From Bacillota bacterium (GTDB lineage Bacteria; Bacillota; UBA4882; UBA8346): DNA of 10,372 nucleotides. The position numbers were made by a program, and so were the translations under genes. The notes below the pieces were generated by a model. That model ran no database searches and was not told the origin of the DNA. It worked only from the letters and a program-made list of their open reading frames with translations. Position 1 is the first letter of the stretch, and each line of letters starts with the position of its first letter. Positions 1 to 5,777 of this stretch are shown here, piece after piece. The stretch covers positions 1-10,372 of the forward strand of contig JAEZJK010000087.1 in assembly GCA_023415835.1 (NCBI GenBank), in the 5' to 3' direction.

Positions 1-560
1 CGATGAAGTCCCTGGTGCTGGCCGCCGACGCCCAGTCGGGAGTTGGTGCTGGGGGTTAAGGGGATGGGGCGATCTACAATGGCATGTAGGCGTTGACCCC
101 ACCACCGTGGAGGCCCAAGTGCGTGGGGATCCCGCGTTAGCGAGCGTGAACTACGGCTTGGGGGTAAACCTGCATATGGTACGGTAGTTAAATACTTAGT
201 ATCGGTGCAGCGTAGCCTGCCTTGAGCGGTTTGGGAGGAAATGGGTATCAAGTCGTCAACCTCTGCAGGGCGAAGCGGCTCTCTGCCATTTGAAACCCAA
301 ATCCGCAAAAGAGGCTAGATGATGGAGAGCCTTGCGGAGGAAAACTCCTAGGCTATTCAAAATTTTTTGAGTTCCATTGGGGATTGCAGTGTGGACTAAG
401 TGGTAATCCAGTCCCGTTGTTGGCGACAAAACGGAAGTGCCTTTAAAGGGAAACCACCTTGGCGGCGACGTTAGGGAGGTAGTTGGGAAAACCTACTGGA
501 CCTAAGCCACAATTTTTACTCAATGGATACCAACCCCTCATTTTATATGATTTTTTGGTT
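1..560 (+). ncRNA. ole: OLE RNA (Ornate, Large, Extremophilic RNA), 5' end probably outside the window
   Basis: Large structured non-coding RNA, identified mainly from position: immediately upstream of an OapA-like membrane protein gene and dxs, its known place in Bacillota. In the family, OLE RNA binds OapA, sits at the membrane as a ribonucleoprotein and is needed for tolerance of cold, alcohols and Mg2+ stress. In the sequence, about 560 bases lack a credible gene and the first 200 are far more GC-rich than the neighbouring genes. Helices I could pair by eye: CTACA (74-78) with TGTAG (85-89); GCGGTTTGGG (226-235) with CCCAAA-T-CCGC (296-306, one bulge); GCAGGG (265-270) with CTCTGC (281-286); AGGCT (312-316) with AGCCT (328-332). 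A nested 3' domain has TCCATTG (373-379) with CAATGGA (521-527), enclosing GTGG (391-394) with CCAC (507-510), enclosing TCCAGT (407-412) with ACTGGA (495-500), enclosing CCGTT (414-418) with AACGG (430-434). Family members are about 600 nt, so some 5' sequence is probably missing. Exact ends are estimates. Confidence 0.85.
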
Positions 561-587
561 AAACCGGCCTTAAAGGGTCGTTTTTTT
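561..587 (+). terminator. terminator-like hairpin after the OLE RNA
   Basis: AAAC-C-GGCCT (561-570) can pair with GGGTC-GTTT (575-583), with one bulged C and two wobble pairs, and runs into a tract of seven T. It could define the OLE 3' end or attenuate readthrough into oapA. The stem is imperfect, so partial termination is more likely than complete. Confidence 0.5.
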
Positions 588-658
588 CAATGTTTAAGTA
601 GCCGTCCACGTCAACACTCTGTTGGCACAAGCGGATAATAAAAATGAGTTGATGTGGA

Positions 659-686
659 TTGACAAGTATCGTAAGTATTTTCTAAA
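659..686 (+). promoter_or_regulatory. internal promoter candidate for oapA-dxs-yhhQ
   Basis: A perfect -35 box TTGACA (659-664) is followed after 16 bp by TCTAAA (681-686), a four-of-six -10 match. Transcription would start near 693, about 30 bases before the oapA start codon and after the OLE RNA and its terminator-like hairpin. This would let the protein genes be expressed separately from the RNA. Confidence 0.45.
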
Positions 687-722
687 TGGCGAAAGGCCAA
701 AATATTATTAATAGGTGATTAT

Positions 723-1301
723 TTGGTTAACAACCTTGTAAGGGCCCTTAAAATTGCGTTTTTATCATTTACAATCTCATTGACTATCTCCATTTTATCC
801 GGGTCTTCATTAGGGTTTGGGATTTCTTTAGCGGTGCTGTTGTTGGTGATCCTGATCGGAATAATGTTTGATATTATCGGCACTGCCGTTACGGCAGCCA
901 CTGAATCCCCATTTCACGCCATGGCCTCCGATAAAATAAAAGGCTCCAAACAGGCTATTTACTTAATCAGGTATGCGGATCGTGTGGCAAACATCTGTAA
1001 TGATGTGGTGGGGGACATTGCCGGAACCCTTAGCGGGGCATTGGTGGCGGTAATTGTTTTTGATTTTGCGGGGCGTTTTCAATTACTCAGCCAAGATATG
1101 ATGAGTTCGATTGCTGTAGCCTTAATCGCGGCTTTGACTGTTGGCGGCAAGGCTTTTGGCAAATCTTACGCAATTGAGAATGCTAACCAAATCATTTTTG
1201 TGGTTGGAAAACTCCTGGCCCTTTTTAAAACTGACCGATTTCAGGCCAAAAAAGGCAAGCTAAAGGGAAAAGGCAAATCACGAAAGGCAAAACGAAATTA
1301 A
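723..1301 (+). CDS. oapA: OapA, OLE RNA-associated membrane protein
   Basis: A 192-aa integral membrane protein that, in the known system, binds OLE RNA and holds it at the cytoplasmic membrane. About four hydrophobic segments are visible (roughly residues 9-27, 31-50, 99-115, 128-146). A conserved-looking soluble stretch between helices 2 and 3 contains D94-VVG-D98; a D-x3-D motif is, to my recollection, a noted feature of OapA. The C-terminus (about 175-192) is almost all Lys, Arg, Gly and Ser, suited to RNA contact. The helix pair plus intervening segment faintly recalls the DUF21/CNNM transmembrane domain of Mg2+ transport-related proteins; this is inference. Translation starts at TTG 723 behind AGGTGA (713-718). 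The stop codon overlaps the dxs start (TAATG), so the two are translationally coupled. OapB and OapC, the other known partners, are not in this window. The identity rests on size, topology, motif and position between the RNA and dxs. Confidence 0.85.
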   Translation: MVNNLVRALKIAFLSFTISLTISILSGSSLGFGISLAVLLLVILIGIMFDIIGTAVTAATESPFHAMASDKIKGSKQAIYLIRYADRVANICNDVVGDIAGTLSGALVAVIVFDFAGRFQLLSQDMMSSIAVALIAALTVGGKAFGKSYAIENANQIIFVVGKLLALFKTDRFQAKKGKLKGKGKSRKAKRN

Positions 1302-3202
1302 TGAGCAACTTATTGAACGCAATTAACCAGCCTTCGGATTTAAAGCAATTATCCGACGGGCAGTTAAATGAATTGGCGGCCGAGATTCGTGAGTTTTTAT
1401 TGAAAACCGTAGCCCAAACCGGAGGGCACTTGGCCTCCAATTTAGGGGTAGTCGAACTTACCTTGGCTTTACATAGTGTTTTTCAAAGCCCAATCGACCA
1501 AATTATCTGGGACGTGGGGCACCAATCGTACATCCATAAAATAATTACCGGGAGGTTTCCGCGGTTCGAAACTCTCCGGCAATACAACGGCCTGAGCGGC
1601 TTTCCCAAGCCCGAGGAGAGTGTGCACGACGCTTTTGCTACTGGGCATAGCTCAACCTCCATTTCAGCGGCGGTTGGGTTGGCAAAAGCCCGTGACTTAT
1701 TGGGTGAAAACAATAAAGTGATAGCAGTGATCGGCGATGGGTCGCTTACCGGAGGTATGGCTTTTGAAGCTTTAAACCACCTTGGGCACCTTCAAACCGA
1801 TCTAATCATTATACTTAATGATAATGAAATGTCAATCTCTAAAAATGTCGGCGCTTTATCGCGGTACTTAACCAGGCTTAGGTTAAACCCCCGTTTGCGT
1901 AGGATAAAGACTGACGTTCAGGATCTACTACATCGAATACCCAGGTTAGGCCCGGTTACAGTACGGACCCTTGAAAAACTGGAGGACAGTATTAGGTATC
2001 TGGTGATTCCGGGGATGTTCTTCGAAGAATTGGGAATTAAATATTTGGGTCCCATCGACGGTCATAATATCACCGATTTGAAACTTCATTTAAAACAGGC
2101 TTCAGTCCATAAGGGGCCGGTCTTGATCCATGTGCTGACCACTAAAGGGAAGGGTTATGAATTAGCTGAGAAAAACCCGCAAAAATTTCATGGCACCGGT
2201 CCATTTGAACTTGCTAATGGTAAAAAAGTTGGTGGTTCAGTAACTAATACCAGTTATACTGAAGTTTTCGAAAAAGCCATTATTGAAATAGCGCGCCAAG
2301 ATCAAAAAATTGTGACCATAACCGCAGCTATGACTGATGGTACCGGATTAGTCAATTTCGCCAGGGAATTTCCGGAACGTTTCTTTGATGTTGGTATTGC
2401 CGAGGAACATGCGGTAACGTTAGCGGCCGGTTTGGCAAAAAAAGGGTTGCGCCCGGTGGTTGCTATTTATTCTACCTTTTTACAAAGGGCTTACGATCAA
2501 ATTATCCATGACGTTTGCATCCAGAATTTACCGGTCATCTTTATGTTGGATAGGGCAGGTTTGGTAGGCCCGGACGGCCCAACACACCACGGGGTTTTTG
2601 ACCTTTCGTATTTGGGTCATATTCCAAACATGACGATAATGGCTCCCAAGGACGGCAACGAATTACAGGATATGCTCTTCACTGCCTTGGGGATAAATGG
2701 ACCGGTGGCAATCCGATATCCCAAACGGGACGGTTTAAAACTGATCATGGAGGAAGGTCCAAAAAGGCTTCCAATTGGGCGGGGCGAAATTATACAGCAA
2801 GGACAAGCTGTGGCGTTAATCGGTGTAGGGTCGATGGTTGAGATCGCGGTTGGAGCAAGCCGACGTATGCAAAAGTACGGAATTAATTGTACTGTCGTTA
2901 ACGCCCGGTTCGTTAAGCCCCTCGATGAAGAGTTACTGTTACAATTGGCCGAAAACCATCAAAATATCATTACTATTGAAGAAAATGTAACATCAGGAGG
3001 TTATGGCTCCTCGGTTTTGAATTTTGTAAATAATAAAGTAGCCCGGGCGCCAAAGATTAAAATTATGGGGTTGCCCGATCAATTCATTACTCACGGTTCG
3101 ACCGAGATTTTATTAGAAAAATGCGGTTTGGATATGGAAGGGGTTTGTCGCGCTATCCGGGAGTTAAACTTGCCGATAGTAGGGATAAGGGCGAGGGTAT
3201 AA
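1301..3202 (+). CDS. dxs: 1-deoxy-D-xylulose-5-phosphate synthase
   Basis: Thiamine-diphosphate enzyme that condenses pyruvate and glyceraldehyde 3-phosphate with loss of CO2 to give DXP, the entry step of the MEP isoprenoid pathway and a precursor for thiamine and pyridoxal cofactors. Full length at 633 aa. Visible motifs: GGHLASNLG with H43; ATGHSSTSIS at 113-122; the ThDP/Mg motif GDG (145-147) with the matching N175 in ILNDNEMSIS, 29 residues after D146; a pyrimidine-domain GIAEEH with catalytic Glu E368; GPDGPTHHG with D425 and H429; and a C-terminal transketolase domain (about 490-625). No key residue is missing. The ATG overlaps the oapA stop by one base and only a weak AAAGG lies upstream, so translation probably depends on coupling. 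Its place after OLE and oapA matches the known OLE gene neighbourhood. Confidence 0.97.
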   Translation: MSNLLNAINQPSDLKQLSDGQLNELAAEIREFLLKTVAQTGGHLASNLGVVELTLALHSVFQSPIDQIIWDVGHQSYIHKIITGRFPRFETLRQYNGLSGFPKPEESVHDAFATGHSSTSISAAVGLAKARDLLGENNKVIAVIGDGSLTGGMAFEALNHLGHLQTDLIIILNDNEMSISKNVGALSRYLTRLRLNPRLRRIKTDVQDLLHRIPRLGPVTVRTLEKLEDSIRYLVIPGMFFEELGIKYLGPIDGHNITDLKLHLKQASVHKGPVLIHVLTTKGKGYELAEKNPQKFHGTGPFELANGKKVGGSVTNTSYTEVFEKAIIEIARQDQKIVTITAAMTDGTGLVNFAREFPERFFDVGIAEEHAVTLAAGLAKKGLRPVVAIYSTFLQRAYDQIIHDVCIQNLPVIFMLDRAGLVGPDGPTHHGVFDLSYLGHIPNMTIMAPKDGNELQDMLFTALGINGPVAIRYPKRDGLKLIMEEGPKRLPIGRGEIIQQGQAVALIGVGSMVEIAVGASRRMQKYGINCTVVNARFVKPLDEELLLQLAENHQNIITIEENVTSGGYGSSVLNFVNNKVARAPKIKIMGLPDQFITHGSTEILLEKCGLDMEGVCRAIRELNLPIVGIRARV

Positions 3203-3205
3203 TCG

Positions 3206-3898
3206 ATGGAGCAACGTAGTTACCGCTATTTTGACCTGATCTTAGGTTCTTTTGTCGCAGTTTTATTGATCAGCAATATTGTTTCGGTGAAAGCGATTCG
3301 TTTTACCCTTCCTTTGACCGGGCTTGCTCTCTCATTCGATGGCGGGACTTTGCTATTTCCACTTAGTTACATTTTTGCGGATATACTCACCGAGGTTTAT
3401 GGGTATGAACGCTCGCGCCGAGTCATCTGGGCCGGATTGGCCGGTTTAGTTTTAATGGGTTTCATTATTTGGTTGGTTGGGGTGATCCCGGCCGATCCCG
3501 ATTGGCCTCTCCAAGAGCCATATCAAGTTCTACTAATGACTGCGCCGCGGATAGCCCTAGCCAGTATCATTGCTTACTTTGCCGGCGAGTTTAGCAATAG
3601 TTATATTTTATCCCGGTTAAAAATCTTAACCAAAGGTAAATATCTCTGGTTCAGGACAATTGGTTCAACTTTGGCCGGACAGTTTATCGACTCGGTATTG
3701 TTCGTATTGATAGCTTTTGGTGGTGTTTGGGAAAATTCATTGGTGATGCGGGTTCTAATCTCCAATTATATCTTCAAAACCGGGTATGAGGTTTTAGCCA
3801 CCCCCTTGACTTATGCTGTTACCCGTTGGCTAAAAAAACGGGAAAACGAAGATCATTATGACTACGAAGCCAATTATAACCCATTTTTATTGAAATAA
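3206..3898 (+). CDS. yhhQ: YhhQ-family queuosine precursor transporter
   Basis: A 230-aa multi-pass inner-membrane protein of the Vut_1/YhhQ family, which imports queuosine precursors (preQ0/preQ1 or queuine) for tRNA wobble-base modification. About six hydrophobic segments are visible, with family signatures SNIVSVK (23-29), DGGTLLFPLSYIFADILTEV (45-64), the following YGYERSRRVIWAG (65-77), AGEFSNSY (126-133) and GQFIDSVLF (158-166). The length is typical. The ATG lies three bases after the dxs stop, with GGGCGAGG of the dxs end as a possible ribosome-binding site, so it is the last gene of the oapA-dxs-yhhQ operon. Why a queuosine importer travels with dxs is unclear; shared function is not evident. 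Substrate specificity is inferred from the family. Confidence 0.9.
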   Translation: MEQRSYRYFDLILGSFVAVLLISNIVSVKAIRFTLPLTGLALSFDGGTLLFPLSYIFADILTEVYGYERSRRVIWAGLAGLVLMGFIIWLVGVIPADPDWPLQEPYQVLLMTAPRIALASIIAYFAGEFSNSYILSRLKILTKGKYLWFRTIGSTLAGQFIDSVLFVLIAFGGVWENSLVMRVLISNYIFKTGYEVLATPLTYAVTRWLKKRENEDHYDYEANYNPFLLK

Positions 3899-4015
3899 TT
3901 ATCTACCCATACTTGTAGGGACGTAATCCATGGAGTGAAAACCTCCCACCGCAGCGCAGAGTTAATCTATATATCTATCATGCCTTCTTCTTAGCGTAAT
4001 TTCCCAACAGGAAAA

Positions 4016-4038
4016 TCGATCTTAAGATTGAATATAAT
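4016..4038 (+). promoter_or_regulatory. -10 box with adjoining palindrome upstream of the YjbH-like gene
   Basis: A perfect TATAAT (4033-4038) lies about 80 bases before the start codon. Just upstream, TCGATCTTAAGATTGA (4016-4031) is a 16-bp palindrome with one mismatched pair, lying between the -10 and where the -35 should be. No good -35 is visible, which suggests an activator-dependent or regulated promoter with this palindrome as the binding site. Confidence 0.4.
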
Positions 4039-4051
4039 CTCTCCAATGAGG

Positions 4052-4085
4052 GCTTTTGGGAAAGAATAATGTCATTCCCAAAGGC
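4052..4085 (+). other. 5' leader hairpin before the YjbH-like gene
   Basis: GCTTTTGGGAA (4052-4062) pairs with TTCCCAAAGGC (4075-4085): ten Watson-Crick pairs and one wobble around a 12-nt loop. No T tract follows, so it is not an intrinsic terminator. It ends about 20 bases before the ribosome-binding site and may stabilise the 5' end of the message or be a regulatory leader. Confidence 0.5.
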
Positions 4086-4119
4086 GCAAAATACTAAAAA
4101 TAGATGAGGAGGGATTATC

Positions 4120-4791
4120 TTGGCGAGATTACGTTATTTCTCTTTATTAACAATGATTGGTTTATTATTGACCTCGGCTGGAGCAACTTTCGGTTATGGA
4201 GCGTTTGGCTCAACCGACTTAATGTTTACTCCTTCGACCGCAACCCTCGGTCCCAATAGCGCCGGTTTTGCTTTGAATTTTAAAGAAGGGGATACAACCT
4301 TTTTTAACCTTGATTTCGGTTTAATACCGGATTTGGAAATAGGGTTGTCGGTAATGGATTTTGACGATAGCCGTTGGGTTGACGGCGACACTTTTATCAC
4401 CCTTCGCGGTAAATACCGATTACTACGTGAAACCGCATCAGCTCCGGCATTAGCCGTAGGGATTCAGGACATTGGGGAGGAAGATTTGGATGCTTCACCC
4501 TATTTGGTAATCTCCAAAAACCTTGGATCCGGTTTGGATGTTGATGGTTATCTGGGTGTCGGAGGCGGAACGATAGATGGTATTTTCGGGGGCTTAAGTA
4601 AAACTTTTAAAATTAGTTCGGCTCAAAGGGGCAGTAATAACTTGTCCAAAATCCAACTTATTTTGGAATTTGACTCCGACAACATGAATTTTGCCAGTAG
4701 ATTTCATATCGGGCCTCGTACTAAAATCAACTTTGGATTTAACGATATGGAAAACTGGGTGATGGGAATCACGTATACTACCGGGAAATAG
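4120..4791 (+). CDS. YjbH-like outer-membrane beta-barrel protein
   Basis: A 223-aa exported protein. The first 26 residues form a signal peptide: basic MARLR, a hydrophobic core, then small residues before the GYGAFG start of the mature chain. The rest is alternating short strands and turns typical of a small beta-barrel, with a pattern I associate with YjbH-type proteins: a GSTDLMFTPSTATL opening (30-43), FGLIPDLEIGLSV (66-78), PALAVGIQDIG (109-119), SPYLVISKNLG (126-136), a Gly-rich YLGVGGG (144-150) and repeated F/Y-x-G-x strands to the end. Role unknown; relatives are linked to exopolysaccharide export or envelope maintenance. It starts at TTG 4120 behind a very strong GAGGAGGG (4106-4113). 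It appears monocistronic, bounded by its own promoter candidate and terminator. Its presence argues for a two-membrane cell. The family assignment is by remembered motif pattern. Confidence 0.7.
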   Translation: MARLRYFSLLTMIGLLLTSAGATFGYGAFGSTDLMFTPSTATLGPNSAGFALNFKEGDTTFFNLDFGLIPDLEIGLSVMDFDDSRWVDGDTFITLRGKYRLLRETASAPALAVGIQDIGEEDLDASPYLVISKNLGSGLDVDGYLGVGGGTIDGIFGGLSKTFKISSAQRGSNNLSKIQLILEFDSDNMNFASRFHIGPRTKINFGFNDMENWVMGITYTTGK

Positions 4792-4807
4792 CATTAACTT
4801 TAATATG

Positions 4808-4832
4808 AAAACGGCCAAGAGGCCGTTTTTTT
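4808..4832 (+). terminator. intrinsic terminator of the YjbH-like gene
   Basis: AAACGGCC (4809-4816) and GGCCGTTT (4821-4828) form an 8-bp perfect stem around AAGA, followed by more T (4829-4832). It lies 17 bases after the stop codon and is a textbook Rho-independent terminator. Confidence 0.93.
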
Positions 4833-4841
4833 GTATATCTG

Positions 4842-4868
4842 AAAACTACCGGCTTTGCCGGTGGTTTT
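4842..4868. terminator. second hairpin, possibly a bidirectional terminator
   Basis: AAAAC-T-ACCGGC (4842-4853) pairs with GCCGGT-G-GTTTT (4857-4868) around a TTT loop, giving a 12-bp stem with one wobble pair. An A tract opens it and a T tract closes it, so it could work in either direction. It lies 10 bases after the first terminator and may be a back-up or the start of a separate element. Confidence 0.55.
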
Positions 4869-4899
4869 GAAAAGGCTATGCCTATGAGTAAGAAAAGGA

Positions 4900-4963
4900 A
4901 TCCACCCTTGTTAAAATAAATGAGGTTCGCCAATCACCAACAGCATTAACAACAAGGGAGGAT
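4900..4963 (+). promoter_or_regulatory. hairpin that can mask a Shine-Dalgarno site
   Basis: ATCCACCCTTGTT (4900-4912) is complementary to AACAAGGGAGGAT (4951-4963) at 12 of 13 positions, leaving one A-A mismatch and a 38-nt loop. The 3' arm contains the whole ribosome-binding site (AAGGGAGGAT) of the small ORF at 4970. When folded, translation of that ORF should be blocked. The loop could hold a ligand- or protein-sensing element, but I do not recognise a known riboswitch class. Confidence 0.5.
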
Positions 4964-4969
4964 ATCCAA

Positions 4970-5026
4970 ATGGATAGTGGATGTTTAGCAGATACTACGT
5001 GGAATTGTAAATACAATCACTTTTAA
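4970..5026 (+). CDS. 18-residue small ORF with strong ribosome-binding site
   Basis: ATG 4970 follows AAGGGAGGAT at good spacing and reads 18 codons to TAA (5024-5026): MDSGCLADTTWNCKYNHF. The peptide is polar, with two Cys (5 and 13) and one Trp, and has no signal peptide or membrane helix. I do not recognise it. It could be a leader peptide, a secreted or metal-binding microprotein, or chance; the quality of the ribosome-binding site and the stem that can hide it argue for real translation. It lies between two terminators and the c-di-GMP operon. Confidence 0.35.
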   Translation: MDSGCLADTTWNCKYNHF

Positions 5027-5028
5027 GA

Positions 5029-5120
5029 GGCAGCTTGAAAAAGAAACGCGGTTGGCGGCTTATTCGAAAAGCCTTAATACTTCGCTAGTACCATGCCCTT
5101 ATGGGGTTGTTCTAGCTGCC
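5029..5120 (+). other. closed RNA-like stem after the small ORF
   Basis: GGCAGCT (5029-5035) pairs perfectly with AGCTGCC (5114-5120). Between them GGCTT (5057-5061) pairs with AAGCC (5069-5073), and CCC (5096-5098) may pair with GGG (5103-5105). The 3' strand is followed by CGTTTT, so the unit could end a short transcript that starts near the small ORF. The remainder of the gap, 5141-5306, is AT-rich; I see only a weak promoter candidate (TTGACT at 5137-5142, then AT-rich -10-like sequence near 5160) and an inverted repeat TTATCC/GGATAA near 5222-5256. Confidence 0.35.
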
Positions 5121-5306
5121 CGTTTTACAGGTGGTTTTGACTAATATTGCATTTTTAAAAATATTAAAACTATTTTAAAAAACTTGCTGTTGCATTATTT
5201 TAAAATGGTTTGGGTAAAGATTATCCCACTAATTCCGATATTTATGTTAGGATAAAATCGTTATTTAAAAAGGGTGCATGATTAAATTGCCACTTAGGAG
5301 GGCTTT

Positions 5307-5777
5307 ATGACAACAGATAAGAGTGGGGTTATCATCCTGGTTGCAGATGATGACCCTGATGACCGTCTTCTAATTCAAGAGGCCTTAGAGGAGGCAAACC
5401 TAAAAAACCCGCTCCATTTTGTAGAAGATGGAGCCGAATTGCTGGATTATTTAAAGAGGCAAAATAAGTACCGGGATTTGGCTGGAACCGTTTTTCCCGG
5501 TTTAATTCTTTTGGATTTGAATATGCCACGCAAGACTGGAATTGAAGCGTTACAAGAGATTAAAGAAGAAGCTGCGTTCCGCTCGATACCGGTTGTGGTA
5601 TTTTCTACCTCAAATGCTGAAGAGGATATCTTAAAAACCTATAGCTTAGGTGTAAATTCTTTTATTTCCAAGCCGGTAAATTTCCAAGCTTTATTGGATA
5701 CAGTTGAAACTTTAGCTAAATATTGGTTCAATATTGTAGAGTTGCCACCGATTTGTGGAGGATCAAAAGATGGATGA
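5307..5777 (+). CDS. Rcp1-like single-domain response regulator
   Basis: A 156-aa stand-alone receiver domain, probably phosphorylated by a histidine kinase encoded elsewhere. Acidic residues D14-D16 after beta-1, the phosphoacceptor D70 in LILLDLNMP, the signalling S/T in VVFSTSN (97-103) and the conserved Lys in FISKPV (K122) are all present. The sequence ends in the helix and tail YWFNIVELPP (139-148), a signature of the Rcp1 subgroup first known as partners of bacterial phytochromes. No output domain is present, so it acts by protein contact, possibly on the overlapping GGDEF-EAL partner. The ATG follows AGGAGGG (5297-5303). Its last codons carry the ribosome-binding site of the next gene. 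No kinase or phytochrome is in the window. Confidence 0.93.
   Translation: MTTDKSGVIILVADDDPDDRLLIQEALEEANLKNPLHFVEDGAELLDYLKRQNKYRDLAGTVFPGLILLDLNMPRKTGIEALQEIKEEAAFRSIPVVVFSTSNAEEDILKTYSLGVNSFISKPVNFQALLDTVETLAKYWFNIVELPPICGGSKDG

Noticed and set aside
2..190. Open frame of about 60 codons at the window start, possibly the end of ispA or another gene.
   Set aside because: Its translation is Trp/Gly/Arg-rich, resembles no prenyltransferase C-terminus, and the stretch is better explained as structured OLE RNA.
5029..5306. A c-di-GMP riboswitch upstream of the c-di-GMP operon.
   Set aside because: The conserved loop sequences and helix order of c-di-GMP-I and -II aptamers are not found; only simple stems are present.
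5755..5769. GTG start giving five extra residues on the REC-PAS-GGDEF-EAL protein.
   Set aside because: ATG 5770 has GGAGG at ideal spacing, whereas GTG 5755 overlaps that site and has no ribosome-binding site of its own.
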